From Hippasteria phrygiana (lineage: Eukaryota > Echinodermata > Asteroidea > Valvatida > Goniasteridae): 64,000 bases of DNA. Shown piece by piece: positions 39,939-53,600 of the stretch (the first letter of the stretch is position 1; every line of letters begins with the position of its first letter). The translations under genes were made by a program, and so were the position numbers. Location of the stretch: positions 1,240,001 through 1,304,000 of the forward strand of contig JAZGUH010000323.1 in NCBI GenBank assembly GCA_037893225.1, in the 5' to 3' direction. A model generated the notes under the pieces. It saw nothing but the letters and a program-made list of their open reading frames with translations. It was not told the DNA's origin and ran no database searches.

Positions 39939-40865
39939 ATGAAATATCAATCAAATACAGTAATTTTGACATGTATGGATAGCTTAGATTTGGCGCTACA
40001 TGTTGCAATTATCGGCGGCTTCTTAGAGTTAACACTTGTGGAGAAAATTCAAACCTCGCAATGTTTATTTTCTTTCCGGCCAACATCTGTGTACATATTA
40101 CCGTCTATTTATTGCTCCATGCATGTCAAATTCCCTGGGGTATGGACTTGCTTTATTCATTCATAATTTCATGAAATATCAACCAAATGCAGTAATTTTG
40201 ACATGTATGGATAGCTTAGATCTGGCGCTACATGTTGCAATCATCGGCGGCTTCCTAGAGTTAAAACCTGTAGAGAAAATTCAAACCTCGCAATGTTTAT
40301 TTTCTTTCCGGCCACCATCTGTGTACATATTACCGTCTATTTATTGCTCCATGCATGTCAAATTCCCTGGGGTATGGACTTGCTTTACTCATTCATAATT
40401 GCTTGAAATATCAACCAAATGCAGTAATTTTGACATGTATGTATAGCTTAGATCTGGCGCTACATGTTGCAATTATCGGCCGCTTCTTAGAGTTAACACT
40501 TGTGGAGAAAATTCAAACCTCGCAATGTTTATTTTCTTTCCGGCCAACATCTGTGTGCATATTACCTTTTATTTATTGCTCAATGCCTGTCAAATTCCCT
40601 GGGGTATGGACTTGCTTTACTCATTCATAATTGCATGAAATATCAACCAAATGAAGTAATTTTGACATGTATGGATAGCTTAGATCTGGCGCTACATGTT
40701 GCAATTATCGGCGGCTTCTTAGAGTTCAAACTTGTGGAGAAAATTCAAACCTCGCAATGTTTATTTTCTTTCCGGCCAACATCTGTGTGCATATTACCTT
40801 CTATTTATTGCTCCATGCCTGTCAAATTCCCTGGGGTATGACTTGCTTTACTCATTCATAATTGC
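39939..40865 (+). repeat. Four-monomer repeat, copy 1 (927 bp)
   Basis: The order is S N X W/G-. Three monomers of 232 bp and one of 231 bp give 927 bp. W/G- (40635) has the W head (20a, 72t) and the G tail (93c, 155g). Single-copy changes lie at 40272 (g to a) and 40403 (a to t, which changes the atg opening of the monomer to ttg). Confidence 0.82.
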
Positions 40866-41792
40866 ATGAAATATCAATCAAATACAGTAATTTTGACATG
40901 TATGGATAGCTTAGATTTGGCGCTACATGTTGCAATTATCGGCGACTTCTTAGAGTTAACACTTGTGGAGAAAATTCAAACCTCGCAATGTTTATTTTCT
41001 TTCCGGCCAACATCTGTGTACATATTACCGTCTATTTATTGCTCCATGCATGTCAAATTCCCTGGGGTATGGACTTGCTTTATTCATTCATAATTTCATG
41101 AAATATCAACCAAATGCAGTAATTTTGACATGTATGGATAGCTTAGATCTGGCGCTACATGTTGCAATCATCGGCGGCTTCCTAGAGTTAAAACCTGTGG
41201 AGAAAATTCAAACCTCGCAATGTTTATTTTCTTTCCGGCCACCATCTGTGTACATATTACCGTCTATTTATTGCTCCATGCATGTCAAATTCCCTGGGGT
41301 ATGGACTTGCTTTACTCATTCATAATTGCATGAAATATCAACCAAATGCAGTAATTTTGACATGTATCTATAGCTTAGATCTGGCGCTACATGTTGCAAT
41401 TATCGGCCGCTTCTTAGAGTTAACACTTGTGGAGAAAATTCAAACCTCGCAATGTTTATTTTCTTTCCGGCCAACATCTGTGTGCATATTACCTTTTATT
41501 TATTGCTCAATGCCTGTCAAATTCCCTGGGGTATGGACTTGCTTTACTCATTCATAATTGCATGAAATATCAACCAAATGAAGTAATTTTGACATGTATG
41601 GATAGCTTAGATCTGGCGCTACATGTTGCAATTATCGGCGGCTTCTTAGAGTTAAAACTTGTGGAGAAAATTCAAACCTCGCAATGTTTATTTTCTTTCC
41701 GGCCAACATCTGTATACATATTACCTTCTATTTATTGCTCCATGCCTGTCAAATTCCCTGGGGTATGACTTGCTTTACTCATTCATAATTGC
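40866..41792 (+). repeat. Four-monomer repeat, copy 2 (927 bp)
   Basis: The order is S N X W, directly after copy 1 and equal in length. The S monomer carries the rare 80a mark (gacttc), otherwise seen only in the first monomer of the window (37). A single-copy change lies at 41368 (g to c). Confidence 0.82.
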
Positions 41793-44576
41793 ATGAAATA
41801 TCAATCAAATACAGTAATTTTGACATGTATGGATAGCTTAGATCTGGCGCTACATGTTGCAATCATCGGCGGCTTCCTAGAGTTCAAACTTGTGGAGAAA
41901 ATTCAAACCTCGCCATGTTTATTTTCTTTCCGGCCAACATCTGTGTACATATTACCTTCTATTTATTGCTCCATGCCTGTCAAATTCCCTGGGGTATGGA
42001 CTCGCTTTACTCATTCATAATTGCATGAAATATCAACCAAATGCAGTAATTTTGACATGTATGTATAGCTTAGATCTGGCGCTACATGTTGCAATCATCG
42101 GCGGCTTCCTAGAGTTAAAACTTGTGGAGAAAATTCAAACCTCGCAATGTTTATTTTCTTTCCGGCCAACATCTGTGTGCATATTACCTTCTATTTATTG
42201 CTCCATGCCTGTCAAATTCCCTGGGGTATGGACTTGCTTTACTCATTCATAATTGCATGAAATATCAACCAAATGCAGTAATTTTGACATGTATGGATAG
42301 CGTAGATCTGGCGCTACATGTTGCAATCATCGGCGGCTTCTTAGAGTTCAAACTTGTGGAGAAAATTCAAACCTCGCCATGTTTATTTTCTTTCCGGCCA
42401 ACATCTGTGTACATATTACCGTCTATTTATTGCTCCATGCATGTCAAATTCCCTGGGGTATGGACTTGCTTTACTCATTCATAATTGCATGAAATATAAA
42501 CCAAATGCAGTAATTTTGACATGTATGTATAGCTTAGATCTGGCGCTACATGTTGCAATCATCGGCGGCTTCCTAGAGTTAAAACTTGTGGAGAAAATTC
42601 AAACCTCGCAATGTTTATTTTCTTTCCGGCCAACATCTGTGTACATATTACCTTCTATTTATTGCTCCATGCATGTCAAATTCCCTGGGGTATGGACTTG
42701 CTTTATTCATTCATAATTGCATGAAATATCAACCAAATGCAGTAATTTTGACATGTATGGATAGCTTAGATCTGGCGCTACATGTTGCAATCATCGGCGG
42801 CTTCCTAGAGTTCAAACTTGTGGAGAAAATTCAAACCCCGCCATGTTTATTTTCTTTCCGGCCAACATCTGTGTACATATTACCGTCTATTTATTGCTCC
42901 ATGCATGTCAAATTCCCTGGGGTATGGACTTGCTTTACTCATTCATAATTGCATGAAATATCAACCAAATGCAGTAATTTTGACATGTATGTATAGCTTA
43001 GATCTGGCGCTACATGTTGCAATCATCGGCGGCTTCCTAGAGTTAAAACTTGTGGAGAAAATTCAAACCTCGCAATGTTTATTTTCTTTCCGGCCAACAT
43101 CTGTGTACATATTACCTTCTATTTATTGCTCCATGCATGTCAAATTCCCTGGGGTATGGACTTGCTTTATTCATTCATAATTTCATGAAATATCAACCAA
43201 ATGCAGTAATTTTGACATGTATGGATAGCTTAGATCTGGCGCTACATGTTGCAATCATCGGCGGCTTCCTAGAGTTAAAACTTGTGGAGAAAATTCAAAC
43301 CTCGCAATGTTTATTTTCTTTCCGGCCAACATCTGTGTGCATATTACCTTCTATTTATTGCTCCATGCCTGTCAAATTCCCTGGGGTATGGACTTGCTTT
43401 ACTCATTCATAATTGCATGAAATATCAACCAAATGCAGTAATTTTGACATGTATGGATAGCGTAGATCTGGCGCTACATGTTGCAATCATCGGCGGCTTC
43501 TTAGAGTTCAAACTTGTGGAGAAAATTCAAACCTCGCCATGTTTATTTTCTTTCCGGCCAACATCTGTGTACATATTACCGTCTATTTATTGCTCCATGC
43601 ATGTCAAATTCCCTGGGGTATGGACTTGCTTTACTCATTCATAATTGCATGAAATATCAACCAAATGCAGTAATTTTGACATGTATGGATAGCGTAGATC
43701 TGGCGCTACATGTTGCAATCATCGGCGGCTTCTTAGAGTTCAAACTTGTGGAGAAAATTCAAACCTCGCCATGTTTATTTTCTTTCCGGCCAACATCTGT
43801 GTACATATTACCGTCTATTTATTGCTCCATGCATGTCAAATTCCCTGGGGTATGGACTTGCTTTACTCATTCATAATTGCATGAAATATAAACCAAATGC
43901 AGTAATTTTGACATGTATGTATAGCTTAGATCTGGCGCTACATGTTGCAATCATCGGCGGCTTCCTAGAGTTAAAACTTGTGGAGAAAATTCAAACCTCG
44001 CAATGTTTATTTTCTTTCCGGCCAACATCTGTGTACATATTACCTTCTATTTATTGCTCCATGCATGTCAAATTCCCTGGGGTATGGACTTGCTTTATTC
44101 ATTCATAATTGCATGAAATATCAACCAAATGCAGTAATTTTGACATGTATGGATAGCTTAGATCTGGCGCTACATGTTGCAATCATCGGCGGCTTCCTAG
44201 AGTTCAAACTTGTGGAGAAAATTCAAACCTCGCCATGTTTATTTTCTTTCCGGCCAACATCTGTGTACATATTACCGTCTATTTATTGCTCCATGCATGT
44301 CAAATTCCCTGGGGTATGGACTTGCTTTACTCATTCATAATTGCATGAAATATCAACCAAATGAAGTAATTTTGACATGTATGTATAGCTTAGATCTGGC
44401 GCTACATGTTGCAATCATCGGCGGCTTCCTAGAGTTAAAACTTGTGGAGAAAATTCAAACCTCGCAATGTTTATTTTCTTTCCGGCCAACATCTGTGTAC
44501 ATATTACCTTCTATTTATTGCTCCATGCATGTCAAATTCCCTGGGGTATGGACTTGCTTTATTCATTCATAATTTC
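41793..44576 (+). repeat. Rearranged beta-type segment (12 monomers, 2,784 bp)
   Basis: The order is T C V K D E-like N/C V V K D E. N/C (43185) has the N head without its 98c/145c marks and the C tail. Two V monomers stand side by side (43417 and 43649), the only V-V dimer noticed. The change at 42838 (t to c) was seen only here. Confidence 0.78.
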
Positions 44577-45040
44577 ATGAAATATCAACCAAATGCAGTA
44601 ATTTTGACATGTATGGATAGCTTAGATCTGGCGCTACATGTTGCAATCATCGGCGGCTTCCTAGAGTTAAAACCTGTGGAGAAAATTCAAACCTCGCAAT
44701 GTTTATTTTCTTTCCGGCCACCATCTGTGTACATATTACCGTCTATTTATTGCTCCATGCATGTCAAATTCCCTGGGGTATGGACTTGCTTTACTCATTC
44801 ATAATTGCATGAAATATCAACCAAATGCAGTAATTTTGACATGTATGTATAGCTTAGATCTGGCGCTACATGTTGCAATCATCGGCGGCTTCCTAGAGTT
44901 AAAACTTGTGGAGAAAATTCAAACCTCGCCATGTTTATTTTCTTTCCGGCCAACATCTGTGTACATATTACCGTCTATTTATTGCTCCATGCATGTCAAA
45001 TTCCCTGGGGTATGGACTTGCTTTACTCATTCATAATTGC
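44577..45040 (+). repeat. Last N monomer and a P monomer, end of left family
   Basis: N (44577, with 98c and 145c) is the last typical N monomer in the window. A P monomer follows at 44809. From 45041 the I G- S order begins, so the junction of the two families lies here. Confidence 0.75.
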
Positions 45041-45735
45041 ATGAAATATCAACCAAATGCAGTAATTTTGACATGTATGTATAGCTTAGATCTGGCGCTA
45101 CATGTTGCAATCATCGGCGGCTTCCTAGAGTTAAAACTTGTGGAGAAAATTCAAACCTCGCAATGTTTATTTTCTTTCCGGCCAACATCTGTGTACATAT
45201 TACCGTCTATTTATTGCTCCATGCATGTCAAATTCCCTGGGGTATGGACTTGCTTTATTCATTCATAATTGCATGAAATATCAACCAAATGCAGTAATTT
45301 TGACATGTATGGATAGCTTAGATCTGGCGCTACATGTTGCAATCATCGGCGGCTTCTTAGAGTTCAAACTTGTGGAGAAAATTCAAACCTCGCAATGTTT
45401 ATTTTCTTTCCGGCCAACATCTGTGTGCATATTACCTTCTATTTATTGCTCCATGCCTGTCAAATTCCCTGGGGTATGACTTGCTTTACTCATTCATAAT
45501 TGCATGAAATATCAATCAAATACAGTCATTTTGACATGTATGGATAGCTTAGATTTGGCGCTACATGTTGCAATTATCGGCGGCTTCTTAGAGTTAACAC
45601 TTGTGGAGAAAATTCAAACCTCGCAATGTTTATTTTCTTTCCGGCCAACATCTGTGTACATATTACCGTCTATTTATTGCTCCATGCATGTCAAATTCCC
45701 TGGGGTATGGACTCGCTTTACTCATTCATAATTGC

Positions 45736-48700
45736 ATGAAATATCAACCAAATGCAGTAATTTTGACATGTATGTATAGCTTAGATCTGGCGCTACATGT
45801 TGCAATCATCGGCGGCTTCTTAGAGTTCAAACTTGTGGAGAAAATTCAAACCTCGCAATGTTTATTTTCTTTCCGGCCAACATCTGTGTGCATATTACCT
45901 TCTATTTATTGCTCCATGCCTGTCAAATTCCCTGGGGTATGGACTTGCTTTACTCATTCATAATTGCATGAAATATCAACCAAATGCAGTAATTTTGACA
46001 TGTATGGATAGCGTAGATCTGGCGCTACATGTTGCAATCATCGGCGGCTTCTTAGAGTTCAAACTTGTGGAGAAAATTCAAACCTCGCAATGTTTATTTT
46101 CTTTCCGGCCAACATCTGTGTGCATATTACCTTCTATTTATTGCTCCATGCCTGTCAAATTCCCTGGGGTATGACTTGCTTTACTCATTCATAATTGCAT
46201 GAAATATCAATCAAATACAGTAATTTTGACATGTATGGATAGCTTAGATTTGGCGCTACATGTTGCAATTATCGGCGGCTTCTTAGAGTTAACACTTGTG
46301 GAGAAAATTCAAACCTCGCAATGTTTATTTTCTTTCCGGCCAACATCTGTGTACATATTACCGTCTATTTATTGCTCCATGCATGTCAAATTCCCTGGGG
46401 TATGGACTCGCTTTACTCATTCATAATTGCATGAAATATCAACCAAATGCAGTAATTTTGACATGTATGTATAGCTTAGATCTGGCGCTACATGTTGCAA
46501 TCATCGGCGGCTTCTTAGAGTTCAAACTTGTGGAGAAAATTCAAACCTCGCAATGTTTATTTTCTTTCCGGCCAACATCTGTGTGCATATTACCTTCTAT
46601 TTATTGCTCCATGCCTGTCAAATTCCCTGGGGTATGGACTTGCTTTACTCATTCATAATTGCATGAAATATCAACCAAATGCAGTAATTTTGACATGTAT
46701 GGATAGCGTAGATCTGGCGCTACATGTTGCAATCATCGGCGGCTTCTTAGAGTTCAAACTTGTGGAGAAAATTCAAACCTCGCCATGTTTATTTTCTTTC
46801 CGGCCAACATCTGTGTACATATTACCGTCTATTTATTGCTCCATGCATGTCAAATTCCCTGGGGTATGGACTTGCTTTACTCATTCATAATTGCATGAAA
46901 TATCAACCAAATGCAGTAATTTTGACATGTATGTATAGCTTAGATCTGGCGCTACATGTTGCAATCATCGGCGGCTTCCTAGAGTTAAAACTTGTGGAGA
47001 AAATTCAAACCTCGCAATGTTTATTTTCTTTCCGGCCAACATCTGTGTACATATTACCGTCTATTTATTGCTCCATGCATGTCAAATTCCCTGGGGTATG
47101 GACTTGCTTTATTCATTCATAATTGCATGAAATATCAACCAAATGCAGTAATTTTGACATGTATGGATAGCTTAGATCTGGCGCTACATGTTGCAATCAT
47201 CGGCGGCTTCTTAGAGTTCAAACTTGTGGAGAAAATTCAAACCTCGCAATGTTTATTTTCTTTCCGGCCAACATCTGTGTGCATATTACCTTCTATTTAT
47301 TGCTCCATGCCTGTCAAATTCCCTGGGGTATGGACTTGCTTTACTCATTCATAATTGCATGAAATATCAACCAAATGCAGTAATTTTGACATGTATGGAT
47401 AGCGTAGATCTGGCGCTACATGTTGCAATCATCGGCGGCTTCTTAGAGTTCAAACTTGTGGAGAAAATTCAAACCTCGCCATGTTTATTTTCTTTCCGGC
47501 CAACATCTGTGTACATATTACCGTCTATTTATTGCTCCATGCATGTCAAATTCCCTGGGGTATGGACTTGCTTTACTCATTCATAATTGCATGAAATATC
47601 AACCAAATGCAGTAATTTTGACATGTATGTATAGCTTAGATCTGGCGCTACATGTTGCAATCATCGGCGGCTTCCTAGAGTTAAAACTTGTGGAGAAAAT
47701 TCAAACCTCGCAATGTTTATTTTCTTTCCGGCCAACATCTGTGTACATATTACCGTCTATTTATTGCTCCATGCATGTCAAATTCCCTGGGGTATGGACT
47801 TGCTTTATTCATTCATAATTGCATGAAATATCAACCAAATGCAGTAATTTTGACATGTATGGATAGCTTAGATCTGGCGCTACATGTTGCAATCATCGGC
47901 GGCTTCTTAGAGTTCAAACTTGTGGAGAAAATTCAAACCTCGCAATGTTTATTTTCTTTCCGGCCAACATCTGTGTGCATATTACCTTCTATTTATTGCT
48001 CCATGCCTGTCAAATTCCCTGGGGTATGGACTTGCTTTACTCATTCATAATTGCATGAAATATCAACCAAATGCAGTAATTTTGACATGTATGGATAGCG
48101 TAGATCTGGCGCTACATGTTGCAATCATCGGCGGCTTCTTAGAGTTCAAACTTGTGGAGAAAATTCAAACCTCGCCATGTTTATTTTCTTTCCGGCCAAC
48201 ATCTGTGTACATATTACCGTCTATTTATTGCTCCATGCATGTCAAATTCCCTGGGGTATGGACTTGCTTTACTCATTCATAATTGCATGAAATATCAACC
48301 AAATGCAGTAATTTTGACATGTATGTATAGCTTAGATCTGGCGCTACATGTTGCAATCATCGGCGGCTTCCTAGAGTTAAAACTTGTGGAGAAAATTCAA
48401 ACCTCGCAATGTTTATTTTCTTTCCGGCCAACATCTGTGTACATATTACCGTCTATTTATTGCTCCATGCATGTCAAATTCCCTGGGGTATGGACTTGCT
48501 TTATTCATTCATAATTGCATGAAATATCAACCAAATGCAGTAATTTTGACATGTATGTATAGCTTAGATCTGGCGCTACATGTTGCAATCATCGGCGGCT
48601 TCTTAGAGTTCAAACTTGTGGAGAAAATTCAAACCTCGCCATGTTTATTTTCTTTCCGGCCAACATCTGTGTACATATTACCGTCTATTTATTGCTCCAT

Positions 48701-50605
48701 GCATGTCAAATTCCCTGGGGTATGGACTTGCTTTACTCATTCATAATTGCATGAAATATCAACCAAATGCAGTAATTTTGACATGTATGTATAGCTTAGA
48801 TCTGGCGCTACATGTTGCAATCATCGGCGGCTTCCTAGAGTTAAAACTTGTGGAGAAAATTCAAACCTCGCAATGTTTATTTTCTTTCCGGCCAACATCT
48901 GTGTACATATTACCGTCTATTTATTGCTCCATGCATGTCAAATTCCCTGGGGTATGGACTTGCTTTATTCATTCATAATTGCATGAAATATCAACCAAAT
49001 GCAGTAATTTTGACATGTATGGATAGCTTAGATCTGGCGCTACATGTTGCAATCATCGGCGGCTTCTTAGAGTTCAAACTTGTGGAGAAAATTCAAACCT
49101 CGCAATGTTTATTTTCTTTCCGGCCAACATCTGTGTGCATATTACCTTCTATTTATTGCTCCATGCCTGTCAAATTCCCTGGGGTATGACTTGCTTTACT
49201 CATTCATAATTGCATGAAATATCAATCAAATACAGTAATTTTGACATGTATGGATAGCTTAGATTTGGCGCTACATGTTGCAATTATCGGCGGCTTCTTA
49301 GAGTTAACACTTGTGGAGAAAATTCAAACCTCGCAATGTTTATTTTCTTTCCGGCCAACATCTGTGTACATATTACCGTCTATTTATTGCTCCATGCATG
49401 TCAAATTCCCTGGGGTATGGACTCGCTTTACTCATTCATAATTGCATGAAATATCAACCAAATGCAGTAATTTTGACATGTATGTATAGCTTAGATCTGG
49501 CGCTACATGTTGCAATCATCGGCGGCTTCTTAGAGTTCAAACTTGTGGAGAAAATTCAAACCTCGCAATGTTTATTTTCTTTCCGGCCAACATCTGTGTG
49601 CATATTACCTTCTATTTATTGCTCCATGCCTGTCAAATTCCCTGGGGTATGGACTTGCTTTACTCATTCATAATTGCATGAAATATCAACCAAATGCAGT
49701 AATTTTGACATGTATGGATAGCGTAGATCTGGCGCTACATGTTGCAATCATCGGCGGCTTCTTAGAGTTCAAACTTGTGGAGAAAATTCAAACCTCGCCA
49801 TGTTTATTTTCTTTCCGGCCAACATCTGTGTACATATTACCGTCTATTTATTGCTCCATGCATGTCAAATTCCCTGGGGTATGGACTTGCTTTACTCATT
49901 CATAATTGCATGAAATATCAATCAAATACAGTAATTTTGACATGTATGGATAGCTTAGATTTGGCGCTACATGTTGCAATTATCGGCGGCTTCTTAGAGT
50001 TAACACTTGTGGAGAAAATTCAAACCTCGCAATGTTTATTTTCTTTCCGGCCAACATCTGTGTACATATTACCGTCTATTTATTGCTCCATGCATGTCAA
50101 ATTCCCTGGGGTATGGACTCGCTTTACTCATTCATAATTGCATGAAATATCAACCAAATGCAGTAATTTTGACATGTATGTATAGCTTAGATCTGGCGCT
50201 ACATGTTGCAATCATCGGCGGCTTCTTAGAGTTCAAACTTGTGGAGAAAATTCAAACCTCGCAATGTTTATTTTCTTTCCGGCCAACATCTGTGTGCATA
50301 TTACCTTCTATTTATTGCTCCATGCCTGTCAAATTCCCTGGGGTATGGACTTGCTTTACTCATTCATAATTGCATGAAATATCAACCAAATGCAGTAATT
50401 TTGACATGTATGGATAGCGTAGATCTGGCGCTACATGTTGCAATCATCGGCGGCTTCTTAGAGTTCAAACTTGTGGAGAAAATTCAAACCTCGCCATGTT
50501 TATTTTCTTTCCGGCCAACATCTGTGTACATATTACCGTCTATTTATTGCTCCATGCATGTCAAATTCCCTGGGGTATGGACTTGCTTTACTCATTCATA
50601 ATTGC
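45736..50605 (+). repeat. 21-monomer block, copy 1 (4,870 bp)
   Basis: The order is F Vg- S F V I G V I G V I YP I G- S F V S F V. Vg- (45968) is a V head with a G tail and the one-G loss. YP (48519) has 40t, 93c and 122c, an F head with a V tail. The block is followed at once by a second copy with the same order and the same chimeras. Confidence 0.87.
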
Positions 50606-53600
50606 ATGAAATATCAACCAAATGCAGTAATTTTGACATGTATGTATAGCTTAGATCTGGCGCTACATGTTGCAATCATCGGCGGCTTCTTAGAGTTCAA
50701 ACTTGTGGAGAAAATTCAAACCTCGCAATGTTTATTTTCTTTCCGGCCAACATCTGTGTGCATATTACCTTCTATTTATTGCTCCATGCCTGTCAAATTC
50801 CCTGGGGTATGGACTTGCTTTACTCATTCATAATTGCATGAAATATCAACCAAATGCAGTAATTTTGACATGTATGGATAGCGTAGATCTGGCGCTACAT
50901 GTTGCAATCATCGGCGGCTTCTTAGAGTTCAAACTTGTGGAGAAAATTCAAACCTCGCAATGTTTATTTTCTTTCCGGCCAACATCTGTGTGCATATTAC
51001 CTTCTATTTATTGCTCCATGCCTGTCAAATTCCCTGGGGTATGACTTGCTTTACTCATTCATAATTGCATGAAATATCAATCAAATACAGTAATTTTGAC
51101 ATGTATGGATAGCTTAGATTTGGCGCTACATGTTGCAATTATCGGCGGCTTCTTAGAGTTAACACTTGTGGAGAAAATTCAAACCTCGCAATGTTTATTT
51201 TCTTTCCGGCCAACATCTGTGTACATATTACCGTCTATTTATTGCTCCATGCATGTCAAATTCCCTGGGGTATGGACTCGCTTTACTCATTCATAATTGC
51301 ATGAAATATCAACCAAATGCAGTAATTTTGACATGTATGTATAGCTTAGATCTGGCGCTACATGTTGCAATCATCGGCGGCTTCTTAGAGTTCAAACTTG
51401 TGGAGAAAATTCAAACCTCGCAATGTTTATTTTCTTTCCGGCCAACATCTGTGTGCATATTACCTTCTATTTATTGCTCCATGCCTGTCAAATTCCCTGG
51501 GGTATGGACTTGCTTTACTCATTCATAATTGCATGAAATATCAACCAAATGCAGTAATTTTGACATGTATGGATAGCGTAGATCTGGCGCTACATGTTGC
51601 AATCATCGGCGGCTTCTTAGAGTTCAAACTTGTGGAGAAAATTCAAACCTCGCCATGTTTATTTTCTTTCCGGCCAACATCTGTGTACATATTACCGTCT
51701 ATTTATTGCTCCATGCATGTCAAATTCCCTGGGGTATGGACTTGCTTTACTCATTCATAATTGCATGAAATATCAACCAAATGCAGTAATTTTGACATGT
51801 ATGTATAGCTTAGATCTGGCGCTACATGTTGCAATCATCGGCGGCTTCCTAGAGTTAAAACTTGTGGAGAAAATTCAAACCTCGCAATGTTTATTTTCTT
51901 TCCGGCCAACATCTGTGTACATATTACCGTCTATTTATTGCTCCATGCATGTCAAATTCCCTGGGGTATGGACTTGCTTTATTCATTCATAATTGCATGA
52001 AATATCAACCAAATGCAGTAATTTTGACATGTATGGATAGCTTAGATCTGGCGCTACATGTTGCAATCATCGGCGGCTTCTTAGAGTTCAAACTTGTGGA
52101 GAAAATTCAAACCTCGCAATGTTTATTTTCTTTCCGGCCAACATCTGTGTGCATATTACCTTCTATTTATTGCTCCATGCCTGTCAAATTCCCTGGGGTA
52201 TGGACTTGCTTTACTCATTCATAATTGCATGAAATATCAACCAAATGCAGTAATTTTGACATGTATGGATAGCGTAGATCTGGCGCTACATGTTGCAATC
52301 ATCGGCGGCTTCTTAGAGTTCAAACTTGTGGAGAAATTTCAAACCTCGCCATGTTTATTTTCTTTCCGGCCAACATCTGTGTACATATTACCGTCTATTT
52401 ATTGCTCCATGCATGTCAAATTCCCTGGGGTATGGACTTGCTTTACTCATTCATAATTGCATGAAATATCAACCAAATGCAGTAATTTTGACATGTATGT
52501 ATAGCTTAGATCTGGCGCTACATGTTGCAATCATCGGCGGCTTCCTAGAGTTAAAACTTGTGGAGAAAATTCAAACCTCGCAATGTTTATTTTCTTTCCG
52601 GCCAACATCTGTGTACATATTACCGTCTATTTATTGCTCCATGCATGTCAAATTCCCTGGGGTATGGACTTGCTTTATTCATTCATAATTGCATGAAATA
52701 TCAACCAAATGCAGTAATTTTGACATGTATGGATAGCTTAGATCTGGCGCTACATGTTGCAATCATCGGCGGCTTCTTAGAGTTCAAACTTGTGGAGAAA
52801 ATTCAAACCTCGCAATGTTTATTTTCTTTCCGGCCAACATCTGTGTGCATATTACCTTCTATTTATTGCTCCATGCCTGTCAAATTCCCTGGGGTATGGA
52901 CTTGCTTTACTCATTCATAATTGCATGAAATATCAACCAAATGCAGTAATTTTGACATGTATGGATAGCGTAGATCTGGCGCTACATGTTGCAATCATCG
53001 GCGGCTTCTTAGAGTTCAAACTTGTGGAGAAAATTCAAACCTCGCCATGTTTATTTTCTTTCCGGCCAACATCTGTGTACATATTACCGTCTATTTATTG
53101 CTCCATGCATGTCAAATTCCCTGGGGTATGGACTTGCTTTACTCATTCATAATTGCATGAAATATCAACCAAATGCAGTAATTTTGACATGTATGTATAG
53201 CTTAGATCTGGCGCTACATGTTGCAATCATCGGCGGCTTCCTAGAGTTAAAACTTGTGGAGAAAATTCAAACCTCGCAATGTTTATTTTCTTTCCGGCCA
53301 ACATCTGTGTACATATTACCGTCTATTTATTGCTCCATGCATGTCAAATTCCCTGGGGTATGGACTTGCTTTATTCATTCATAATTGCATGAAATATCAA
53401 CCAAATGCAGTAATTTTGACATGTATGTATAGCTTAGATCTGGCGCTACATGTTGCAATCATCGGCGGCTTCTTAGAGTTCAAACTTGTGGAGAAAATTC
53501 AAACCTCGCCATGTTTATTTTTTTTCCGGCCAACATCTGTGTACATATTACCGTCTATTTATTGCTCCATGCATGTCAAATTCCCTGGGGTATGGACTTG

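Noticed and set aside
40403..40405. Loss of a start codon (atg to ttg) as gene decay
   Set aside because: There is no supported gene. It is a single private base change in one satellite monomer.
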